DNA of 64,000 nucleotides from Planctomycetota bacterium (GCA_026692665.1 JAPLOF010000048.1:62001-126000), one strand, 5' to 3'. Positions 34,895 to 44,182 are shown, counted from the first letter of the stretch. Notes: a model not told the origin generated them from the letters alone. Made by a program: numbers and translations.

Positions 34895-35093
34895 CCCGGT
34901 GCACGCGCGTGCCCGGCGTCCCAGATTCCCCGACCTCGCTGGCCAGGCCTCTCCCTCCGGAGCCCGGCCAGCCTTCTTTTCCAGCGAATGCAATATCGAA
35001 GATTTCGGAGCTAGGCTCAGGATCCCGTCCTCCCACTCCCGATCCGGAATCCAACCTGGATGGCAGCCCAGGTCACAACGAGAGGCAGGGCAG

Positions 35094-36770
35094 ATGGGAC
35101 GTATCCTCAGTCGGGAACTGGGCATTGGACTTGGGGTTTTCGCGGCACTCGCGGGTGCGGGTCAGGCACAAAGCCGACCTGCGACAGCGAGCACGCTCCA
35201 GACGAGCAGCACAGGCGCCGTCGTCACGACGACGAACGGCACGGCGGCTCCTGGCGGCAGCACCGAGAACCTCGTGATCGGCGGAGCGCTCTGGACGCGC
35301 TCGAACCCGGATTGGACGCCGAAGGTCGTTTCGATCGGAGCCCAGGGCACGCAGGTGTTCAGCCAGATCGAGTTCGGCCAAGACCATGCGGAGCTCCTCT
35401 CCGGCTTCTCGCCCGACCCGGCCACGCCGGTGTGGACCTCGAACGTGGCGATCGCGGGAACGAACGCGTTCTGCGAGTCGGCCGAGACGACCGACGCGCA
35501 CGTCACCGTGCACCAGATCGTGCAGAACAACCAGAACTCGACCCGCGTCGCCGTGGTCAGCCGCTGGCGATCCGGTTCGACGACCCCGGAATGGACCTGG
35601 TCCTTCCCGGGCGTGACCTCCGGCTTGTCGCGAGCCGCGATCTCGGCGGACGGCACGCGCATCGTGGCGGCCACGCTGTATCCGATGGAAATGCGCCTCT
35701 CCCTGGCCGTGTTCCAGGGCTCGAGCGGGACCCCGGTCTACACCGGCGACATCCCGAGCTTCGGCATCCACCTGCGCGGGTTCGAGCTCGCGGCGGACGG
35801 CAACACGCTCTACATGTCGTCGAATTCGACGACCCGCATCTGGAACGTGAACACGCACACCACGATCCAGCAGGTCCTGCTCTCGGGCATGTTCGACGGG
35901 CACGCGATCTCGGGCGACGGGCGCGTCTTCGCGTGGGGCGAGTTCAACCGCTTCCACCTGTACGAGCGCAACTCGAGCGGCACCTACACGGAAACGTACG
36001 TGCGCACGCTGCCGGGCTCGATCATCTGCGACCGGCTGGCTCTCTCGGCCAACGGCAGCACGCTGGCGATCGGCTGGCACTACTTCGACACGAACCTGCG
36101 CGTGCGTGTCGAGGCGCTGGACGTGGCCTCGAAGGTGATGACGATGAGCGAGGAGGCCGAGGGCACCGGTACCTTCCAGAACATCGTGTCCGCGGTGTCG
36201 GTCAGCGACGACGGCCAGCGCTTCGCCGTCGGCCTGTGGGGCGACGAGGGCAACATCGTGCCCGAGGTCCGACTCTACCGGCGGAACCAGAACGCACCGG
36301 TCGCGCAGTACAACCTCCCCGGGTCGGTCTACGACCTGGAGATGTCCGGCGACGGCGAGCGCGTCGCGGTCGCCTGGAAGCCGGTGCACGCGAACACGTT
36401 CGCCGGGGGCGGCGGCTTCTCGCTGTACCCGTTCGAGGCGATGGACTTCGGCGTGACGGGCGTGCCGGGCGTCGGCGACACGATCTCCATCGAGATGTCG
36501 GGCCCGGCGAACGCGCCGGCGCGCCTCCTGTGGTCCCGCGGCCAGGCGGCCGGTCCGTGCGTGTTCAACGGGATCGGCTCCCTGCACCTGCGGCGTCTGG
36601 ACATGGTGACGGTCCCGATCGGCAACTCGGACGGGGGCGGTTCGGCGTTGACCACCTTCACGCTGCCGAGCGGGGTGAACCAAGTGGGCCAGTCGCTCTA
36701 CTTCCAGGGCTACTTCGCGGCGCCGCGCCACCTGACCAATGACTGGGCGCGCGTGACGATCCTGCCCTGA
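35094..36770 (+). CDS. Secreted WD40-like beta-propeller protein
   Basis: A 558-residue protein with a cleavable signal (LGVFAALAGAGQAQS). The body is built from about 50-residue strand-rich units with phrases such as SRAAISADGTRIVAATLYP, GFELAADGNTLYMSSNSTTR and LALSANGSTLAIGWHYF, the pattern of a WD40/YVTN-type propeller. The last 100 residues form a separate domain (GVPGVGDTISIEMSGPANAP, then SLYFQGYFAAPRHL) that resembles the terminal modules of the FG-GAP proteins at 50 kb and may be a surface-retention module. AGAGGC lies about 10 nt before the ATG. It is flanked by a terminator on each side, so it is monocistronic. Ligand unknown. Confidence 0.78.
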   Translation: MGRILSRELGIGLGVFAALAGAGQAQSRPATASTLQTSSTGAVVTTTNGTAAPGGSTENLVIGGALWTRSNPDWTPKVVSIGAQGTQVFSQIEFGQDHAELLSGFSPDPATPVWTSNVAIAGTNAFCESAETTDAHVTVHQIVQNNQNSTRVAVVSRWRSGSTTPEWTWSFPGVTSGLSRAAISADGTRIVAATLYPMEMRLSLAVFQGSSGTPVYTGDIPSFGIHLRGFELAADGNTLYMSSNSTTRIWNVNTHTTIQQVLLSGMFDGHAISGDGRVFAWGEFNRFHLYERNSSGTYTETYVRTLPGSIICDRLALSANGSTLAIGWHYFDTNLRVRVEALDVASKVMTMSEEAEGTGTFQNIVSAVSVSDDGQRFAVGLWGDEGNIVPEVRLYRRNQNAPVAQYNLPGSVYDLEMSGDGERVAVAWKPVHANTFAGGGGFSLYPFEAMDFGVTGVPGVGDTISIEMSGPANAPARLLWSRGQAAGPCVFNGIGSLHLRRLDMVTVPIGNSDGGGSALTTFTLPSGVNQVGQSLYFQGYFAAPRHLTNDWARVTILP

Positions 36771-36784
36771 GCGGGGCGAGCCAG

Positions 36785-36830
36785 CGAGGACCCGCGACCA
36801 GCAGCAAGCTGGACGCGGGTCCTCGCGTTT
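36785..36830 (+). terminator. Long hairpin, likely terminator after the propeller gene
   Basis: CGAGGACCCGCG (36785-36796) pairs with CGCGGGTCCTCG (36814-36825), and the inner CCAGC / GCTGG continues the stem. Only GCGTTT follows, so the T-tract is short, but the stem of 12 plus five bp is very stable. Confidence 0.65.
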
Positions 36831-36844
36831 CCGACGATCGCGCC

Positions 36845-37570
36845 GTGAGCCGCCTGAAAGCGATCCTGTTCGACATCGACGACACGCTCTTCTCCACGAC
36901 CGCGTTCGCCCGCAAGGCGCGCCAGAACGCCGTGCGCGCGATGATCCAGGCCGGGCTCGACGTGCCGGAGGAGGTCGTGCTCAAGGAACTCGACGAAGTC
37001 CTCTCCGAGTTCAGCTCGAACTACGAGCACCACTACGACAAGCTCCTCCAGCGCCTGCGCCCGGCGTGCCTCCAGGCCACGAACCCGGCGCTGATCGTCG
37101 CGGCCTGCGTGGCGGCGTACCACGACACGAAGTTCCGCGAGCTGGCTCCGTTCGACGACGTCCCGCCTCTGCTCGCGGACCTCAAGCGCGCCGGATTGCG
37201 CCTCGGGATCGTCACGCACGGCTGGACCGTGAAGCAGGCCGAAAAGCTCGTGCGCCTCGGGCTCGTGCCCTACCTCGACCCCCGCGCGGTGTTCATCTCC
37301 GACCAGATCGGGATCAGCAAGCCGAACCCGAAGCTCTACGCCCTGGCGCTGCGCGACATGGGCCTCCGCGCGGACGAGGTCATGTACGTCGGCGACAGCC
37401 CGGCGCACGACGTGGCACCGCCGCAGTCGCTCGGGATGATCACGGTGTGGGCCCGCCGCGCGGCGCGCTACGGCATCGAAGGCACGGGGATCGTGCCCGA
37501 TCACGTCGTCGAGGACTTCGAAGAGCTGCGCCGGATCCTGGCGCGCGAGTACGGCGTGCCACTGCCCTGA
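36845..37570 (+). CDS. HAD-superfamily phosphatase (TIGR02253-like)
   Basis: A 241-residue subfamily IA HAD hydrolase. Motif I is DIDDTLFST (the nucleophile is the first Asp of DxD), motif II is in IVTHGWTVKQAEKL, motif III is the Lys in ISKPNPKLY, and motif IV is VGDSPAHDV. The opening LFDIDDTLFSTTAFARKAR with NAVRAMIQAGL is characteristic of TIGR02253, whose members are small phosphatases of uncertain substrate. It starts at GTG 36845 right after the terminator hairpin, and its stop is adjacent to the second repeat element. Confidence 0.9.
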   Translation: MSRLKAILFDIDDTLFSTTAFARKARQNAVRAMIQAGLDVPEEVVLKELDEVLSEFSSNYEHHYDKLLQRLRPACLQATNPALIVAACVAAYHDTKFRELAPFDDVPPLLADLKRAGLRLGIVTHGWTVKQAEKLVRLGLVPYLDPRAVFISDQIGISKPNPKLYALALRDMGLRADEVMYVGDSPAHDVAPPQSLGMITVWARRAARYGIEGTGIVPDHVVEDFEELRRILAREYGVPLP

Positions 37571-37709
37571 CCGGAAGCTGACCCAGCTCGCTGGCCTTTT
37601 TTTGGGTCCCGAGGGGCAGCCCCCCAGGAATGGGGCGTTGTTTCTCCGGGATACCGCGTTCCCAGAGGTCCGGAGGGCACATCCACGCAACTGGGTCAGT
37701 TTCCCCCGG
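37571..37709. repeat. MITE/REP-like element, copy 2, inverted relative to copy 1
   Basis: A 139-bp element starting at the base after the HAD stop codon. The right end reads, in reverse complement, GGGAAACTGACCCAGTTGCG followed by TGG, identical over these 23 bp to the left end of copy 1. The left end (GGAAGCTGACCCAG) resembles copy 1's right end. The shared interior motif GCGGTATCCCG is also present in reverse complement. The element overlaps the end of the downstream ABC ATPase gene and supplies its stop codon. Confidence 0.85.
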
Positions 37710-38421
37710 TGATGCGGCCCTGCTCGAGCACCACCACGCGATCGGCCATCCAGTCCACGAGCCGCGGGTCGTGCGCGATGAGCAGGTAGGAGAGCCCCCA
37801 ATCGCGCCGCAGGTCGGCGAACAGGTCCAGGACCTGCGCCTGCACGGAAGCGTCCAGCGCCGCCACGGGTTCGTCGAGCACCAGGACGTCCGGGGCCGCC
37901 GCCAGGGCGCGCGCGATGCACAGGCGCTGGGCTTCGCCTCCCGAGAGCTGGTGCGGCAGACGCTCCAGGTGGCCCGGCTCGAGCCCCACGCGCTCGAGCA
38001 GCGCGCGCCCTTCGCGCTCGAAGTCGACCCTCGCGGCGCGGGCGGCCAACGCCTCGCGCAGGGTCGCGCGCGCGGTCCAACGCGGGTCGAGGCTCGCCTT
38101 GGGATCCTGGAAGACCGGCTGGAACCGCGGTCGCGCGGCGCGCACGTCGGCCGTCGAGAGGCGTGCGAGGTCGACGGGTGCCGCGCCGGGCGCGAGGCTC
38201 CACGACACGGATCCCGACACGAGCCGCTCCAGTCCGAGCGCCGCCCGCGCCAGCGTCGACTTGCCCGCGCCGGACGCGCCGACGACCGCCACGACCTCGC
38301 CGCTTCGCAGCGTCAGCGAGACGCCATCGAGCGCGCGCACGGTGCTCCCGCCCCGGCCGAACAGCGCTTCGCGGCGGTGCTCGACGACGGCGTCGCGCAG
38401 CTCGAGGAGGACGTCCGTCAT
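37696..38421 (-). CDS. Oligopeptide ABC transporter ATPase, OppF/DppF-like (system 1)
   Basis: A 241-residue ATPase subunit. Walker A is GASGAGKST, the Q-loop lies in FQPVFQDPKASLDPRW, the signature is LSGGEAQRL and Walker B is VLVLDEP, followed by the H-loop His in LLIAHDPR. It lacks the C-terminal Opp-type Cys-rich extension that the other ATPases of this window have. The last codons (GGN-stop) come from the terminal repeat of the inserted element, so the missing extension may reflect truncation by that insertion. The ATG overlaps the stop of the preceding ATPase gene (ATGA). Last gene of Opp system 1. Confidence 0.9.
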   Translation of the reverse strand: MTDVLLELRDAVVEHRREALFGRGGSTVRALDGVSLTLRSGEVVAVVGASGAGKSTLARAALGLERLVSGSVSWSLAPGAAPVDLARLSTADVRAARPRFQPVFQDPKASLDPRWTARATLREALAARAARVDFEREGRALLERVGLEPGHLERLPHQLSGGEAQRLCIARALAAAPDVLVLDEPVAALDASVQAQVLDLFADLRRDWGLSYLLIAHDPRLVDWMADRVVVLEQGRITGGN

Positions 38422-39395
38422 GGCGCCGGCACCTCCTCGCTCGCGAAGCAGGCGGCCCGTCGATCCGTGCCGACCGCTTCGAGCCGCGGGTTCGACGCGG
38501 CACAGATCTCTCGCGCGAGAGGACAGCGCGTGCGGAACGCGCAGCCCGACGGGCGAGCCGCGATCGGCGGCGGCGATCCGTGGATCGCGGCGAGCTTCTC
38601 GCCCCGACGGGACCGCGCCGGCAGCGAACGCAGGAGCCCGAGCGTGTACGGATGCGCCGGCCGGGCGAGCACGCCGCGTGCCGGACCTTCCTCGACGATG
38701 CGGCCGGCGTACATCACGGCCACGCGGTCGGCGTGGTCCGCGACGAGGCCCAGGTCGTGCGTCACGAGCAGGACCGCCAGGCCGCGCCGCGCGCGCTCGG
38801 CGGCGACGTGCGCCAGCACGACGGCGGTGCTCGCCGGGTCCAGGGCGCTCGTCGGTTCGTCGAGCACGAGCAGGTCGGGATCCGCGACGAGCGCCAGCGC
38901 GAGCGCCGCGCGCTGGCGCATGCCGCCCGACAATTCATGCGGGAAAGCCCGTGCGGCCCGATCGGGATCGGGGACCGCGAGCCTCGCGAGGAGCTCCCGC
39001 GCGCGAGCGAACGCCGCGGGTGCATCGAGGCCCAGGTGGCGCCGCGCCGGCTCGCCGATCTGATCCGCGACGCGCAGCAACGGGTCGAGCGCGCCGGCCG
39101 TCTCCTGGTACAGGGTGCCGATGCGTCGGCCGCGCACGCGCTCCAACTCGGCCCGCGGAGCCGTGAGCATCTCCCGCCCGTCGAACGCGACGGAACCCGT
39201 GTATTGGACGCCCGGCGGCGCGAGGGCCGCGATGGACAGGGCCGTGAGCGTCTTGCCCGAGCCCGATTCGCCGACGAGCGCGAGCGCCTCGCCGCGCTCG
39301 AGTTGGAGATCGACGGACTCGACCGCGCGGACGCGACCGGCCGAGGTCGGCACGCTGGCGGCGAGCCCGCGGAGGACGACGAGCGGCGCGCTCAC
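38418..39395 (-). CDS. Oligopeptide ABC transporter ATPase, OppD/DppD-like (system 1)
   Basis: A 325-residue ATPase. Walker A GESGSGKT, signature LSGGMRQRA, Walker B LLVLDEPTSALDP. The C-terminal Opp/Dpp extension is present, with HPYTLGLLRSLPARSRRGEK and the Cys-rich GCAFRTRCPLAREICAA that is known in this family to hold an iron-sulphur or oligomerisation site. The GTG start overlaps the permease stop (GTGA). Confidence 0.93.
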   Translation of the reverse strand: MSAPLVVLRGLAASVPTSAGRVRAVESVDLQLERGEALALVGESGSGKTLTALSIAALAPPGVQYTGSVAFDGREMLTAPRAELERVRGRRIGTLYQETAGALDPLLRVADQIGEPARRHLGLDAPAAFARARELLARLAVPDPDRAARAFPHELSGGMRQRAALALALVADPDLLVLDEPTSALDPASTAVVLAHVAAERARRGLAVLLVTHDLGLVADHADRVAVMYAGRIVEEGPARGVLARPAHPYTLGLLRSLPARSRRGEKLAAIHGSPPPIAARPSGCAFRTRCPLAREICAASNPRLEAVGTDRRAACFASEEVPAP

Positions 39396-40984
39396 GGCGA
39401 CGGCTCCACTGCCGCGCGCGGATCGAGCGCCTCGCGCGCCGCTTCCGCGACGAGGACCCAGGCGAGCACCGCCAAGAAGACCAGCATTCCGGGGGCGATC
39501 CAGGCCCAAGCCTGGTCCGCGCCGCGCGCTTCGCCGACCAGGCCGCCCCACGAGGGCAGCGGAACCTGCGCGCCCAGGCCCAGGAACGCCAGCGACGACT
39601 CGACACCGATCGCGCCGCCGGCCGCGAACCCGAAGGCGACGAGCGCCGGGCCGATCGCGTTGGGCAGCACGTGGCGCACGAGGACCCGCGCGGGATGCAG
39701 TCCGAGCGCACGCGCCGCCAGCACGTGGTCGGACGCCGCGACGCGCAGCGACTCGGCGCGCACGAGCCGCGCGGTGCTCGTCCACCCGACCGCGGCGATC
39801 ACGAGCACGATCGCGAACGGCACGGGCACGACGTCCGGATCCGTCCAGGCGATCGCGCACAGGACGAGGAAGAACGCCGGGAAGCACAGCACGACCTCGA
39901 TCGTGCGCGAGACGAGCGTGTCCGCGACGCCACCGAGGAAACCAGCGGCGGCGCCGAGCAGCGCGCCGATCGCGGAGAGGAGCAACGCAGCGAGCACGCC
40001 GATCGTGAGGCTGATTCGTCCGCCCCACAGGGTCCGCGCGGCGACGTCGCGGCCGAGCGCGTCGGTCCCGAGCACGTGCCTCCACGAGGATTCGATCGCC
40101 GGTTCGCCGTACCGCGCCGCCGGCCGGCCCGCGGAAGGCGCGGAGACGTCGCGCGTCGACGGGCTGCGTCCCTCGGCATCCAGTCGCCCCGCGGGGAGCC
40201 AGGTGGGCGGGCGCCACGCCTCGGCCAGGTTCGTCTCGGCGTAGCCGAACGGGATCGGCGGGAACCACGCCTGGTCGACCTGCAGGACGCCGCGCGCGAC
40301 CGCCGCCTTCAACGCGCCCGGCGCGGCGAAAGGCGCCTTTTCCGCGAAGATTCCGACGATCGCAGCCAGCGCGACGGCCGAGCCGCAGGCGACGAGCAAC
40401 GCGCGGCCGAGGCCGAGCCGTCGCCGGAGACTCCAGGCCGCGAGCCCCGCGAGCGGCAACAAGGCGCAGAACACGTCGAGCGCGTCGAGGCTCGCGAAGA
40501 GCGGGAACGTGCGTACGGTCGGCGGGACGAGCCGTCCGTCCGCGAACGCGTCGCGAACGGTGCGCGCGGCCGTGACGAGTTCGTCCGCGGAGCGCGCGCT
40601 GCCCGCGCGGCTCGCGGAGAGCGCGCGGCGCAGCTCGGCGAGCGCGGCAGCGCCGGTCGCCGTCTCGAGGACCCCGAGGCGCGCCTCGATCCCGCGGGCC
40701 TCGTCCGCGATCGACTCGCGCGCTCCGGGCGATGCCGCGTTCCCGGCGTCCTCGGCCGCGTGCGCGATGCGCGCCAGCGACTCGGCGAGCGGCGCGAGCT
40801 CGTCCCGCGCGCGCTCGAGGGATCCGCGATCCGCCGCGACGAGGACGTACGGCCGGTCGTTCGCGAGGAACGGTGCCCACGCGGCGAGCGTCCCGAGGAT
40901 CGCCAGGGTCCAGATCCCGATGCGGCCTCCGCGCCGCGCGAGGAAGCGCTCGACGCGCGGATTCCGGCGGGCGTCAACGGTCAC
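39392..40984 (-). CDS. Oligopeptide ABC transporter permease, OppC/DppC-like (system 1)
   Basis: A 530-residue permease, nearly twice the family size. The C-terminal 270 residues are the conserved permease: HVLGTDALGRDVAARTLWGG, then the EAA-loop region LAARALGLHPARVLVRHVLP, and SSLAFLGLGAQVPLPSWGGL. The N-terminal half has a membrane segment, then about 120 periplasmic-looking charged residues (coiled-coil-like, ELAPLAESLARIAHAAED), then two more membrane segments. Long N-terminal domains of this kind occur in some OppC proteins of Planctomycetes and Bdellovibrio-type bacteria, as far as I recall. The start is GTG, overlapping the previous permease by 11 bases. Confidence 0.9.
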   Translation of the reverse strand: MTVDARRNPRVERFLARRGGRIGIWTLAILGTLAAWAPFLANDRPYVLVAADRGSLERARDELAPLAESLARIAHAAEDAGNAASPGARESIADEARGIEARLGVLETATGAAALAELRRALSASRAGSARSADELVTAARTVRDAFADGRLVPPTVRTFPLFASLDALDVFCALLPLAGLAAWSLRRRLGLGRALLVACGSAVALAAIVGIFAEKAPFAAPGALKAAVARGVLQVDQAWFPPIPFGYAETNLAEAWRPPTWLPAGRLDAEGRSPSTRDVSAPSAGRPAARYGEPAIESSWRHVLGTDALGRDVAARTLWGGRISLTIGVLAALLLSAIGALLGAAAGFLGGVADTLVSRTIEVVLCFPAFFLVLCAIAWTDPDVVPVPFAIVLVIAAVGWTSTARLVRAESLRVAASDHVLAARALGLHPARVLVRHVLPNAIGPALVAFGFAAGGAIGVESSLAFLGLGAQVPLPSWGGLVGEARGADQAWAWIAPGMLVFLAVLAWVLVAEAAREALDPRAAVEPSP

Positions 40985-42044
40985 GACGCGACCCCCAGCG
41001 GATGCGCGGATCGAGCAGCGCGTAGGCCAGGTCCGAAGCGAAGAGGCCCACGAGCGTCAGCACCGCCGACAGCGTCGTCGTGGCCAGGATCACGTTGAGG
41101 TCGCGGCGCAGCAGGCCCTCGTAGGCGTACTTGCCGATCCCCTCGATGCCGAAGACGCTCTCGACGACGACGGATCCGCCGACGAGCGCGGGCAGCACGG
41201 TCCCGAGGAACGTGATCACGGGGAGCAGCGCGTTGGGCAGCGCGTGCCGTCGCACGACTTCGAGCTCCGAGGCTCCCGTCGAGAGCGCCGTGCGCACGTA
41301 GTCCGAGCGCAGCTCCTGCAGGACGCTGCCGCGCACGTGGCGCGCGAGCCACGCCAGGCTGCCCGCGGCGAGCACCACGACCGGCAGCACGGCGTGGCTG
41401 AGGACGTCCAGCGCGCGCGTCCAGGCGCCCGCGCCCTCGGTCGCGCTCGACGCGAGGCCGAAGACCGGGAACAGGTCGAGGCCCGTCGGACCGAACACGA
41501 GGATCGCGAGCAGCGCCAGCCAGAACGAGGGCAGCGCGTGCACGAAGAGCAGCGCCCCGGCGACGACGCCCGCGCGCTTCCGCCCGTCGCGCAGGGCCGA
41601 CCAGGCCCCGAGGGGGATCGCGACGAGGTACGCGAGGAACAACGCCGCCGCGGAGAGCGGCACGGTGACGCGCAGGCGCCGCGCGATCTCGGGCGCGATG
41701 GCCACGCCCGGCCGGCCCCACTCGTCGCCGAATTCGAACGCGAGGAGGCCGTGCCAGCGCCGTGCCCCCGAGCCGCCGAGCCACGTCGGACCGTCGGGCG
41801 AGAGGTCGAAAGGCCCCACGAAATGCAGGTACTGCCGCCACAACGGCGCGTCGAGCAGGTGCTCGGCGCGGAAGCGCGCGCTGCGCGCCTCGACGTCCAC
41901 GTCCGAGGGGACTCCGGCCAGCGCGTCCTCCGCCACGGACGCCGGATCTCCGGGCGCCGCGTGCACGGCCAGGAACACGACGAGCGTGATCCAGAGCAGC
42001 GTCGGGACCATCCACGCGAGCCTTCCGAGGATCCAGCGTGCCAC
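40974..42044 (-). CDS. Oligopeptide ABC transporter permease, OppB/DppB-like (system 1)
   Basis: A 356-residue permease with the canonical first segment RWILGRLAWMVPTLLWITLV followed by HAAPGDPAS. About six membrane segments follow; the EAA loop is in RTALSTGASELEVVRRHALP, and SVFGIEGIGKYAYEGLLRRD is the family's conserved C-terminal region. A roughly 60-residue periplasmic insertion lies after the first segment. The start is GTG. It is 45 nt downstream of the solute-binding protein gene, in the same operon. Confidence 0.93.
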   Translation of the reverse strand: MARWILGRLAWMVPTLLWITLVVFLAVHAAPGDPASVAEDALAGVPSDVDVEARSARFRAEHLLDAPLWRQYLHFVGPFDLSPDGPTWLGGSGARRWHGLLAFEFGDEWGRPGVAIAPEIARRLRVTVPLSAAALFLAYLVAIPLGAWSALRDGRKRAGVVAGALLFVHALPSFWLALLAILVFGPTGLDLFPVFGLASSATEGAGAWTRALDVLSHAVLPVVVLAAGSLAWLARHVRGSVLQELRSDYVRTALSTGASELEVVRRHALPNALLPVITFLGTVLPALVGGSVVVESVFGIEGIGKYAYEGLLRRDLNVILATTTLSAVLTLVGLFASDLAYALLDPRIRWGSRRDR

Positions 42045-42089
42045 GGTCAGCTCGCGCTCGCTCGGTGGCCTCGGGACGTCATCGCGACC

Positions 42090-44021
42090 TCAACGCAGCC
42101 GATCGCGCGTGCCCGGAGTCCCCGGCGCGAAGTAGAGATCGCGCGCGTCCCAGTTCGGGTCGATCGCGGTCTCCTGGAATCCGCGCACGGAGCGCAGCAT
42201 CGCGAACTTGCGCAGCGGCGCGTAGCAGTACAGGTACGGCTGCAACTCCATGAGTCGCGCCTGGAGCCGGTGCCAGATCCCCTGTCGCGCATCGAAATCG
42301 AGTTCCTCCTGCCCGGCCTCGACGATCGCGTCGACCTGCGGGTCCGCGAGGCCCACGAAGTTCCCGGCCTGCTTCTCCGGCGGCGCCCAGCGCGAGTGCC
42401 AGGCTTGTTCAGGGTCGGCCTCCGGCGCCATGGCCCAGCCCTGCTGCACGGCCTCGAACTGGCGCTTCTTCTTGCGCTCGTCGAGCGTGTTGAAGTCGAG
42501 GCCCTGCACCTTCAGGCGCACGCCGCCGCGCGCGAGGTCCTCCTGGTACTTCGCGGCGAAGGCCTGGCCCGGCGCGTTCTTGGCCTCGACGAGCAGCTCG
42601 ATCTCGAGCGCGACGCCGTCGCGGTCGCGGATGCCGTCGCCGTCGCGGTCGATCCAACCCGCTTCGGCGAGCAGCGCTTCCGCGCGCGCCACGTCGTGAG
42701 CGAGGGGCCGGATCGCGGGATCGCAGGCCGGCGAATCCGGCAGGAACGGTCCGGCCATCGTGCGTGCCAGGCCGCGGTAGTAGCCCACGCGGAAGCTCTC
42801 GAGGTCCGCGAGGTGCGCCAGTGCACGGCGCACGCGCGGATCGGCGAGCTTCGGCGATTTCGTGTTCCAGCCCACGTACCAGTACGACTGCGAACGGTGC
42901 GTGCCCAAGTAGTACTTGGCGCGGAACTCGTCCGAAGCCGCGACCGAGCCGAAGTAGTCGTCCGTCGTGACGGCGTCGAGGAAGTCGATCTCGCCCGCGG
43001 CGAGCGCGCGGAACGCGGCGCCGTAGTCCGGGATGCGCCGCCAGCGGATCCGGTCGAAGTGCCCGGCGCGCTGGTCGTCCTTCCATCCGGGCGCGCGCTC
43101 GACCTCGAGGACGTCGTCGACCCAGGATGCGATGCGATACGGCCCGAGCCCGACGAACAGGCGGTTCCTCGGGTTGTCGTTCACGCAGTCCGCCACGTCC
43201 TTCGGCCCGGGCTTCCACTGCGGATCCTTCGCGCGCCGCGCGGCGTGGAACTCGGGGTCGTAGCGCTCGTGGTCGGGGTCGGTCGGGTCGTAGAGGTGCC
43301 GCGGGAGGAGGAACATGTCCCCCACCGTGACGCGCGCGTGGAAATACTGCTCGGCGTAGACGAAGCGGACGGTGCGGGCGTCGAGCTTCGTCGCCGAGCG
43401 GATCTTCTGGTGCTGCCAGCGCCGGTCGTCGCACTTCACGTCCGGGTTCTGGTAGATGCTCCACGAGAAGATCACGTCGTCGGCATCGAAGGGATGGCCG
43501 TCGTGCCACGTCCAGCCCGCGCCGAGATGGAAGGTCAGGACGGTGCCCTTCGCGACGGAGGCGGTCGCGGCCTTCGGGACGCGCTGGTCGCCGCTCGCCG
43601 AGCGTACGAGCCAGTCGGGGCCGGCGTCCTCGACGCGCCCGATGAGCTCGCGCGGCTCACTGTCGTTCCGGGTGAGCAGGTCGTCGACGTCGACCGAGGT
43701 CGCGATCTCCGGCTCGCGCCGCAGAGTCCGCGGGTCGTAGCGCTCGAGCCAGGCGTGCGTGTTGGAGAGGATCCGCCGCGCGTAGGCGGAACTCGCGAGC
43801 GCCAGGTTCAGGTGCCGCGGCAGGTTCTCGGTGTGGATCGTGATCGTGCCGCCCCAGGTCGGCTCGGGCAGCGGCGGGAGCGCGCCGTCCGGACCGGCCT
43901 GTCGGTCGGGGTGGAACGAGTCCGTCGGCGGGAAGCCGAGGCCCGCGGGCGCCTGCGGGTGCGCCAACGCGGCGGCGGCGCACAGGGTCCAGGCGAGGAG
44001 GGCGGGGAGGCGGGGGCGCAT
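42090..44021 (-). CDS. Peptide ABC transporter substrate-binding protein (system 1)
   Basis: A 643-residue family-5 extracellular solute-binding protein. The signal peptide is LPALLAWTLCAAAALAHPQA. Family features include GGTITIHTENLPRHLNLALA at the start of domain I, GAGWTWHDGHPFDADDVIFS (the SBP_bac_5 signature) and YWYVGWNTKSPKLADPRVRR. At 643 residues it is longer than OppA (about 540). It heads Opp system 1 and faces the SBP of system 2 across a 161-nt divergent promoter region. Confidence 0.92.
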   Translation of the reverse strand: MRPRLPALLAWTLCAAAALAHPQAPAGLGFPPTDSFHPDRQAGPDGALPPLPEPTWGGTITIHTENLPRHLNLALASSAYARRILSNTHAWLERYDPRTLRREPEIATSVDVDDLLTRNDSEPRELIGRVEDAGPDWLVRSASGDQRVPKAATASVAKGTVLTFHLGAGWTWHDGHPFDADDVIFSWSIYQNPDVKCDDRRWQHQKIRSATKLDARTVRFVYAEQYFHARVTVGDMFLLPRHLYDPTDPDHERYDPEFHAARRAKDPQWKPGPKDVADCVNDNPRNRLFVGLGPYRIASWVDDVLEVERAPGWKDDQRAGHFDRIRWRRIPDYGAAFRALAAGEIDFLDAVTTDDYFGSVAASDEFRAKYYLGTHRSQSYWYVGWNTKSPKLADPRVRRALAHLADLESFRVGYYRGLARTMAGPFLPDSPACDPAIRPLAHDVARAEALLAEAGWIDRDGDGIRDRDGVALEIELLVEAKNAPGQAFAAKYQEDLARGGVRLKVQGLDFNTLDERKKKRQFEAVQQGWAMAPEADPEQAWHSRWAPPEKQAGNFVGLADPQVDAIVEAGQEELDFDARQGIWHRLQARLMELQPYLYCYAPLRKFAMLRSVRGFQETAIDPNWDARDLYFAPGTPGTRDRLR

Positions 44022-44182
44022 CGGCAGGGGACGGTACCCGCCGGCGGGGGGCGGGTGACGGTCCTTGTGGGACCCTAGCTCTCCGTGGGACGGGAGGACA
44101 AGCGGTGCGCGGGCGCGTCGAGTCCTCGGCCCAGGCCGAACCGTCGTTCGCCCGGCCCTCGAGCTCCGCTACGCTGCGCCGC

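Noticed and set aside
35000-35040. AT-richer patch before the propeller gene (around GCAATATCGAAG and TAGGCT) as a promoter
   Set aside because: No -35-like hexamer at a sensible distance from TAGGCT; too weak to list as a feature.
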